From positions 248,001 to 312,000 of the forward strand of contig OY723240.1 of NCBI GenBank assembly GCA_963210315.1: a stretch of 64,000 nt of DNA, written 5' to 3'. The position numbers were made by a program, and so were the translations under genes. Numbering within the stretch: the first letter of the stretch is position 1; the number at the start of each line of letters is the position of its first letter. The stretch is from Rhynchopus euleeides. Lineage: Eukaryota; Euglenozoa; Diplonemea; Diplonemida; Diplonemidae. The notes under the pieces were generated by a model. It saw only the letters and a list, made by a program, of their open reading frames with translations. It was not told the DNA's origin and made no database searches. Of the stretch, positions 62,149 through 64,000 are shown one piece after another.

Positions 62149-64000
62149 TTAATCGGTCTTTTGTTCTGTTGCAGGTGGCTCCTCCATCACCTCACCGACG
62201 AAGCTCAGGATGCGCCTGTGGTAGTGGTGTTGTGTCGTGCGTGTAGTGGAAAGGGGGGGGGAGGGGGGGGTAGTGAAATAGAAGTGGAATGTCATGATTC
62301 AATGAAGCACAAAACAATCTCCCTTCACTCTGTCGTGCGTACAGTGGAAAGGGGAGGAGGGGGGTCGAGGGGGGGTTGCAGGGCACATCCGACATACACC
62401 CCTGTCAACAGCAGCTGCAGCGTGAAATACGCAGCGATGATAGTCAGCTGCAGCCAGTTGGGCAGCACGTAAGTCGCCAACAGGTAGGTGACCAGAATGA
62501 CGGTGAGGATGATGCCGCTGTTGAAGGCGAGGGCAGTGCCCACCGAACTGCGGGTGGTGGTGTGTGGTGGTGGTGACACGAGGAAAACACTGGCCGTTGC
62601 CCAGCAACGGCTCAAAAACACAGCCCCGAACTCCCTTCTCCGGCTCTCTGTCGAGGCCCTGAGTCATAGTGATGGAATGCCCGTCACGGAGGATGCACAA
62701 ATTTCACCAGGGCACCACCGTCGTGCCCGTGAAAAAAAGAAACTTCAAAGGAAATTTTAACGGCCGTGAAAAAAAGTAAGACAAAAATCACGGCCGTGAA
62801 ATAACTGGACATGTCGCAGAAGCGGGTGACGCGATCGCTGTGGACGAGCCCGAGGCTGCAGCGGAAACAGCTGGTACACAAGTAGGTTTACCGAAAGACG
62901 AGCAGAGGCCTTCAACCTGGCAAAAGGATACGGCGTACGGGAGCAGTACGGGATGGTGAAAGACAGACGCATCTTCCACAACGAGATCGCAGACCTTCTC
63001 CTCTCGCCGACCGGGAAATGACGCGACTGAAAGCGGGGAAGAAAATGGCGACGGCGACGCAGCCACAGCCAGGGCCTGGGAGGCCCTCATCACCGCAGAC
63101 GGCAACCAAGCAGGCAACTGCTTCTTCCCTGAGGAGTGCCGCGGAGTCGATGCAGGCTGCACCGACAGAGGCAGCCAAGAAGGCGACGGACCGTGGTGTG
63201 AACAAATGGCACACCTTGACACAATGACACAGCGAAGGCCCCCTTGATGTAGGGGGACAACCTAGAGGGGAAAGGCACAACACACAACAAGCGCTCTGTG
63301 ACGGAGCTTAGGCTTATCACTTCACAGCTACAACCGCTTGGATGCATATTGCTCGTGTCGTTGACACTTCTCCACAGGATCAAAGAATAGGCACATACCT
63401 CGCAAGCTTCGTCAGAAGCGCCGATGGGGATGGCGTGCTGTGCATGGCCCCCACCAGGGTGAACACCTCGTTCACCTCGCTCAGCTGGGACACGATCAGC
63501 ACGATCCACTGCAGCAGGACGATGATGGTGTTGCTCCAGAGGAAGGGGATCGTGGCGTACAGCAGGGCACCGTAGGGGAACACGTAGGCAAGAATCATCG
63601 TGATGAACCCGGTGCTGTCCTCCTCCTGGGCACGCTCGCCGTAGTGCCCACCCAAGGTGTAGTTAGCGGGTCTGTGCGCCGAAGTGAAGACCTCGCCACC
63701 CTGCGCCTTCACGAGGGACTCCCACGACCGGTCGCTCATGAAGTGCCAGCAGAGGAAGAAGATGCGCGGGGACTCCGAAAGGGCAAACGCGTACATAAAG
63801 ATCTCCTTGCGGTACACCGACAGCATGCGCATCACGCTGGTTGCCCCGGGCACGTTGCAGGGGCAGTCCCCCAGGAGCGCGGTGACATGGGCTGCAACCT
63901 TCTTCTGGTGCACAGGGTTTGTGATGTTAAGATCTTGCACCAGCTGCACGCTCCCGCCATCAGCGATGCTGCGGCCCGTCACGGAAGAGGATTTCGCCTG
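62149..64000 (-). CDS. Multi-pass membrane protein, C-terminal part, three exons (continues beyond window)
   Basis: Exons 64000-63399, 62547-62398 and 62215-62149 join in frame through two GTATGT donors and acceptors CACCCGCAG and CTACCACAG, both splitting codons after the second base (phase 2). Exon 1 has a soluble segment (VHQKKVAAHVTALLGDCPCN, VYRKEIFMYAFALSESPRIF), then spans around FITMILAYVFPYGALLYATI and TIIVLLQWIVLIVSQ. Exon 2 encodes GIILTVILVTYLLATYVLPN and LQLTIIAAYFTLQLLLTG. Exon 3 gives a short polar tail RILSFVGEVMEEPPATEQKTD. I do not recognise the family. Agreement of donor sequence, phase and hydrophobic pattern makes the gene model good; the function is open (channel, transporter or scaffold). 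Confidence 0.75.
62216..62397 (-). other. Intron of the membrane-protein gene (182 nt)
   Basis: Starts GTATGTCGG and ends CACAACACCACTACCACAG after a C/T-rich tract. A 25-bp motif (CCTTTCCACT...CGCACGAC on the - strand) occurs twice inside. Confidence 0.8.
62548..63398 (-). other. Intron of the membrane-protein gene (851 nt) holding a + strand coding relic
   Basis: Starts GTATGTGCC and ends CACCACCACCCGCAG. On the opposite strand, about 62884-63190, protein-like text appears: RFTERRAEAFNLAKGYGVRE and KDRRIFHNEIADLLLSPTG. After a frame change it continues with AWEALITADGNQAGNCFFPE. Family unknown; it looks like a decayed insertion. Confidence 0.7.
62884..63190 (+). pseudogene. Unrecognised coding relic inside an intron
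   Basis: First frame: SRFTERRAEAFNLAKGYGVR, QYGMVKDRRIFHNEIADLLL, stop at 63019-63021. Third frame continues NDATESGEENGDGDAATARA and ALITADGNQAGNCFFPEECR. Composition is normal protein-like, unlike the flanking intron DNA. An AG precedes the start at 62886. No family named. Confidence 0.35.

Overview
This is a gene-sparse, repeat-rich window from a eukaryotic nuclear genome, most likely a protist. No host gene is on the + strand: seven apparent host genes or gene parts all run on the - strand. They are a cytosolic-type aspartyl-tRNA synthetase (cut by the left edge), a DeSI/PPPDE isopeptidase, a PDZ-domain gene, a SUMF1-type formylglycine-generating enzyme, a receptor-type nucleotide-cyclase-like protein, a 1907-residue coiled-coil/beta-repeat protein, and a multi-pass membrane protein (cut by the right edge). 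The broken solute-binding-protein gene near 22.3 kb has the same orientation. Introns that I could place have GT..AG ends with GTATGT- or GTGTGT-type donors. Several start codons lie 10-50 nt after a pyrimidine-rich AG. One-strand gene order, acceptor-like AGs before start codons, TTAGGG-type interstitial repeats and a LINE carrying RNase H suggest a trans-splicing lineage. A diplonemid-like euglenozoan is my best guess, but the window alone does not settle this; dinoflagellate or perkinsid relatives remain possible.

Layout. 1-13.7 kb is host sequence: AspRS, DeSI, PDZ gene and FGE, separated by 1-3.5 kb of GC-rich low-complexity DNA with no supported gene. 13.7-42 kb is a graveyard of mobile DNA with one apparently whole element. 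It holds nested TIR elements built on TACATGTA repeats (13.7-17.8 and 33.7-35.1 kb) and three relatives of one two-ORF TIR transposon family (17.8-20.8, 30.2-33.6 and 36.8-39.2 kb). It also holds a 5'-truncated LINE that cuts a solute-binding-protein pseudogene (20.8-22.5 kb), and about 2.7 kb of telomere-like repeats split by a hAT transposon with perfect 8-bp target duplications (24.3-28.1 kb). 42-52 kb is AT-rich repeat families, degenerate GC-rich DNA, two minisatellites sharing one core, and poly-A-tailed retrocopies. 52-64 kb returns to host genes.

The strongest candidate for something undescribed is the two-ORF transposon family. Its members share TA target sites, CACGG termini, long inverted ends made of short palindromes whose sequence differs completely between members, a small basic first ORF, and a larger second ORF with the signature DExxExGNGxSK and, in two members, C-terminal C2H2 fingers. 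A non-coding element with the same CACGGTG terminus and TA sites lies beside them. Host genes show no obvious common pathway; they look like neighbours on a same-strand array rather than an operon. No functional call here has been checked by any search.
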